Shown here: in pieces, positions 61,461 through 64,000 of the stretch
Numbering within the stretch: position 1 is the first letter of the stretch
Layout: every line of letters starts with the position of its first letter
DNA from: Bog-473 sp963755495
GTDB taxonomy: Bacteria > Actinomycetota > Acidimicrobiia > Acidimicrobiales > RAAP-2
NCBI GenBank assembly: GCA_963755495.1
Contig: CAVWJS010000010.1
Location: 81,555 to 145,554 of the forward strand
Reading direction: 5' to 3'
DNA length: 64,000 bases
Made by a program: the position numbers and the translations under genes
Notes under the pieces: generated by a model
Databases searched by the model: none
The model's input: the letters and a program-made list of their open reading frames with translations, nothing else
Told to the model about the DNA's origin: nothing

Positions 61461-62047
61461 GCCGAGGGCATGAACGCTGGTCGACGATGCTCGTACTCGG
61501 TGATGGCGTCGGCATGGCGCAGCGAGAGACCGATGTCGTCCCAGCCGTTGAGCAGGCGTTCGCGGGTGAACTCGTCCAGAGGGAAGGTGGCCGAGAGACC
61601 GACGGCCGGCGCTTCAATGGTGCAGCGCGCCACGTCGATGGTGATCTCGAGGGTGGGGTCCTTCACCACTGCGGTCAGGAGAGCGTGGTCGAACTCAGGC
61701 GTGACCTGTACCGGGAGCAGTCCCCCCTTGGTGCAGTTGTTGCGGAAGATGTCGGCGAAACGCGAGGACACCACGGCCTCGAAGCCGTAGTCGGTGAGGG
61801 CCCATACGGCGTGCTCGCGTGAAGAACCGGTTCCGAAGTTGTGGCCCGCCACCAAGATGTTGGCACCCGCATACTCGGGCTGGTTAAGGACGAAGTCACG
61901 GTCGTCTCGCCACTCCGAGAAGAGTCCCGCGCCGAATCCCGTGCGCTCGACCCGCTTGAGCCAGTCGGACGGAATTATCTGGTCGGTGTCGACGTCGGTG
62001 CGGTCGAGGGGGACGGCACGACCGGTGACAATGACCACGGGCTTCAT
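61457..62047 (-). CDS. leuD: 3-isopropylmalate dehydratase small subunit
   Basis: LeuD is the swivelling subunit of isopropylmalate isomerase, 196 residues, with VPLDRTDVDTDQIIPSDWLKR, ILVAGHNFGTGSSREHAVWAL (substrate-binding loop), SSRFADIFRNNCTKGGLLPV and a normal C-terminus. It starts one base inside the leuC stop (TGATG), so translation is coupled. Together they convert 2- to 3-isopropylmalate. Confidence 0.95.
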   Translation of the reverse strand: MKPVVIVTGRAVPLDRTDVDTDQIIPSDWLKRVERTGFGAGLFSEWRDDRDFVLNQPEYAGANILVAGHNFGTGSSREHAVWALTDYGFEAVVSSRFADIFRNNCTKGGLLPVQVTPEFDHALLTAVVKDPTLEITIDVARCTIEAPAVGLSATFPLDEFTRERLLNGWDDIGLSLRHADAITEYEHRRPAFMPSA

Positions 62048-63453
62048 CAGTCCAGGTCCTCGGGGGTGGCGAAGGTACCGGCCACAGCCGTGGCGGCGGC
62101 GACCGCCGGGGAGACCAGGTGCGTGCGCCCGCCCCGACCCTGGCGGCCCTCGAAGTTCCGATTCGAGGTGGAGGCGCAACGCTCCCCCACGGCCAGCTTG
62201 TCCGGGTTCATGGCCAGGCACATAGAGCATCCAGGCTCGCGCCATTCGAATCCGGCTTCCACGAAGATCGTGTCCAACCCCTCCGACTCGGCCTGGTTCT
62301 TGACCCGGTGTGATCCCGGCACCACGAGTGCTCGCATCCCGGGGTGGACGTGGCGGCCGTTGAGCACAGCGGCAGCGACGCGCAGGTCCTCAATGCGCGA
62401 GTTCGTGCACGAGCCGAGGAAGACGGTGTCCACGCTGATCTCGCGCACCGGAGTGCCGGCTTTCAATCCCATATACGCCAGGGCCCGTTCGGCCGCTTCA
62501 CGTTCACCGGGGTCCTCCATGGCCTCGGGATCGGGGATGGTGCCGGTGAGGGCGATCACTTGGGCCGGATTGGTGCCCCAGGTCACGTGGGGCGAGATGC
62601 TGGTTGCGTCGATCACCACTTCTTTGTCGAAGGTGGCCCCGTCGTCAGTGGTCAGCGTGCGCCAGTAGGAGAGCGCGGCGTCCCACTCGTCGCCCGAGGG
62701 AGCGTGATCGAGCCCCTTGAGGTAGGCGAACGTCGTCTCGTCGGGCGCCACCAATCCGGCCCGCGCCCCACCTTCGATGCTCATGTTGCAAAGGGTCATC
62801 CGACCTTCCATCGACAGCGAACGAATGGCTGATCCCCGGTACTCGATGACATGGCCGATACCGCCTCCGGTGCCAATGGCCCCGATGATCGTGAGCGCCA
62901 CGTCCTTGGCGCTCACGCCGGGCGCCAGCTCGCCCTCCACGGTGACGGCCATGGTGGCGGGCCGGACCTGTGGGAGGGACTGGGTGGCCAGGACGTGCTC
63001 GACCTCGCTCGTCCCGATGCCAAATGCCAGGGCGCCGAACGCGCCGTGGGTGGAGGTGTGGCTGTCGCCACAGACGATCGTCATCCCGGGTTGCGTCCAA
63101 CCTTGCTCGGGACCAATGACGTGGACGATTCCCTGGTTCGGGTTGCCCATCGGGTAACAGGTAATCCCGAATTCTTCACAGTTGGCGTTGAGCACTTCCA
63201 GCTGCTTGGCCGAGATGGGATCGGCCACCGGCTTGTCGATGTCGATGGTGGGGACATTGTGGTCTGCCGTAGCGACGGTCAGGTCGGGTCGTCGAACGGT
63301 CCGTCCGGCCAGCCGCAGCCCGTCGAAGGCTTGGGGCGAGGTGACCTCGTGAATCAGGTGCAGGTCGATGAAGAGGAGATCGGGCTCACCTTGGTGGGCA
63401 TAGACGATGTGAGCGTCCCAGATCTTTTCGGCCAAGGTGCGCGGAGCCGTCAT
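62047..63453 (-). CDS. leuC: 3-isopropylmalate dehydratase large subunit
   Basis: The 468-residue aconitase-family subunit binds a [4Fe-4S] cluster through Cys in LGSCTNSRIEDL and the Cys pair in GCSMCLAMN. Also visible are RTLAEKIWDAHIV at the start, VCGDSHTSTHGAFGALAFGIGTSEVEHVLATQ and the C-terminal SNRNFEGRQGRGGRTHLVSP. It overlaps the greA stop at ATGA and the leuD start, placing the three in one operon. Confidence 0.95.
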   Translation of the reverse strand: MTAPRTLAEKIWDAHIVYAHQGEPDLLFIDLHLIHEVTSPQAFDGLRLAGRTVRRPDLTVATADHNVPTIDIDKPVADPISAKQLEVLNANCEEFGITCYPMGNPNQGIVHVIGPEQGWTQPGMTIVCGDSHTSTHGAFGALAFGIGTSEVEHVLATQSLPQVRPATMAVTVEGELAPGVSAKDVALTIIGAIGTGGGIGHVIEYRGSAIRSLSMEGRMTLCNMSIEGGARAGLVAPDETTFAYLKGLDHAPSGDEWDAALSYWRTLTTDDGATFDKEVVIDATSISPHVTWGTNPAQVIALTGTIPDPEAMEDPGEREAAERALAYMGLKAGTPVREISVDTVFLGSCTNSRIEDLRVAAAVLNGRHVHPGMRALVVPGSHRVKNQAESEGLDTIFVEAGFEWREPGCSMCLAMNPDKLAVGERCASTSNRNFEGRQGRGGRTHLVSPAVAAATAVAGTFATPEDLD

Positions 63454-63953
63454 TGGTCCACCGCCACGATCGCCACGCGGAGGATGCCGCCGGGCGCTTT
63501 GTATTCCACGGTGTCGCCCGCGCTCTTGCCGAGCAGGACCTGGCCCAGCGGCGCGCTGGGAGACAGCACGGGAAGATCGCCCTGTCGCTCCTCGATGGAG
63601 CCCACAAAGAACTGTTGGGTGTCGTCCTCGTCGTCGCCTTCGTAGCGCAGCGTCACCGTGCTGCCGGTGCCAACGCTGCCGTCCCGGGGTTCGGATTCGT
63701 CCAGCACCTCGACGTTCTTGAGCAGGGCTTGGAGCTGGCGGATGCGCGATTCCATCTTCCCCTGGAAGTCCTTGGCGGCGTGGTAATCGCCGTTCTCGCT
63801 CAGGTCGCCCAGGGCCCGAGCGGACTCGATCTGCTCAGCGATCTCAACCCGTCCCCGGGTCGTGAGATCCTCGAGCTCGGCTACCAGGCGGTCGTAGGTG
63901 CCCTGGGTGAGGTTCGCCGTTACGGTCTCGTCGTTGATTGATGGATTGGTCAC
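63450..63953 (-). CDS. greA: transcription elongation factor GreA
   Basis: GreA rescues backtracked RNA polymerase by stimulating transcript cleavage. The 167-residue protein has the N-terminal coiled coil (TYDRLVAELEDLTTRGRVEIAEQIESARALGDLSENGDYHAAKD) with the tip acidic residues in ENGDYHAAK, and the C-terminal FKBP-like domain (GSTVTLRYEGDDEDD, then SPSAPLGQVLLGKSAGDTVEYK). GTG 63953 is the start, with AAGGA a little upstream. Its stop overlaps leuC (ATGA), an unusual arrangement. A stop at 63989-63991 on the same strand suggests another gene ends just upstream. Confidence 0.94.
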   Translation of the reverse strand: MTNPSINDETVTANLTQGTYDRLVAELEDLTTRGRVEIAEQIESARALGDLSENGDYHAAKDFQGKMESRIRQLQALLKNVEVLDESEPRDGSVGTGSTVTLRYEGDDEDDTQQFFVGSIEERQGDLPVLSPSAPLGQVLLGKSAGDTVEYKAPGGILRVAIVAVDQ

Positions 63954-64000
63954 AGCGTGTCCTTCGGATGGAGGGTGCCGGCGGCGAATTACAGCTCGGC

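Noticed and set aside
1..64000. tRNA, rRNA, CRISPR, IS or prophage elements
   Set aside because: I looked for T-arm-like motifs, regularly spaced repeats, transposase motifs and terminal inverted repeats and found none convincing.

Overview
The window is high-GC and densely coded, and its gene content is actinobacterial. Markers include a PASTA-domain Ser/Thr kinase, an F420-type PPOX oxidoreductase, a luciferase-like flavin oxidoreductase, DUF2277, DUF1707 and DUF4097 proteins, a GatCAB amidotransferase and many ATGA overlaps and GTG starts. The combination cysteine desulfurase, mnmA, ligA followed by gatCAB suggests Actinomycetota, possibly Acidimicrobiia; that rank is inference. I see no tRNA, rRNA, CRISPR, IS element or phage gene. 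It looks like ordinary chromosome.

Layout. 0-1.1 kb: the tail of a DnaE-type polymerase and an exported unknown protein. 1.2-5.4 kb: a Rieske oxygenase overlapping upp, then cytosine deaminase, a PRTase-family protein and an NCS1 cytosine/purine permease, which together form a pyrimidine/purine salvage island. 5.8-7.3 kb: cobQ. 7.3-13.4 kb: an amine/polyamine catabolism island. An Lrp regulator, a class III aminotransferase and an FAD amine oxidoreductase lie on the minus strand, divergent from aminobutyraldehyde dehydrogenase and alanine dehydrogenase. 13.5-23.7 kb: stand-alone genes (DUF1707, MFS, YcaQ-like, LLM, YdeI-like, SRPBCC, a broken SEC-C gene, amidohydrolase, lepB, quinone reductase, gpx, HAD). 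23.7-26.9 kb: ileS. 27-28 kb: a marR/yceI divergon. 28.5-31.2 kb: a GT2/GT-C pair. 31.3-33.7 kb: a small membrane protein, a sirtuin and a semialdehyde dehydrogenase. 33.7-40.2 kb: cysteine desulfurase, mnmA, ligA and a PASTA kinase. 40.3-45.1 kb: small proteins, an esterase and gatCAB. 45.1-50.6 kb: ilvD, ilvB, ilvN and ilvC. 50.6-52.7 kb: a ribbon-helix-helix/DUF4097 operon, a PPOX protein and DUF2277. 52.7-56.8 kb: serC, an aminotransferase and serA. 57.4-64 kb: leuA, GNAT, adenine deaminase, and a minus-strand greA-leuC-leuD operon.

The strongest biology is amino-acid synthesis. The window holds nearly all of the branched-chain pathway (ilvB, ilvN, ilvC, an atypical ilvD, leuA, leuC, leuD) plus serA and serC. 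Two short leader peptides, Ile-Leu-Val-Leu-Val before ilvB and Leu-Leu-Leu before leuA, are each followed by a hairpin and then an intrinsic terminator. This is classic ribosome-mediated attenuation. Both leader peptides start only a few bases after a well-spaced promoter, so they are probably leaderless.

Several divergent or autoregulated units carry clear palindromes: overlapping palindromes on the RHH/DUF4097 promoter, a palindrome on the yceI promoter next to marR, a 10-bp inverted repeat between lrp and the aldehyde dehydrogenase gene, and a 15-bp imperfect inverted repeat before cobQ.

Many conserved genes (cytosine deaminase, PRTase, permease, ald, the SEC-C gene, the semialdehyde dehydrogenase, ilvD) are broken by single-base indels. 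Most are one extra base, often in a short homopolymer. Sequence error is more likely than true gene decay, so these reading frames are reported as frameshifted genes.
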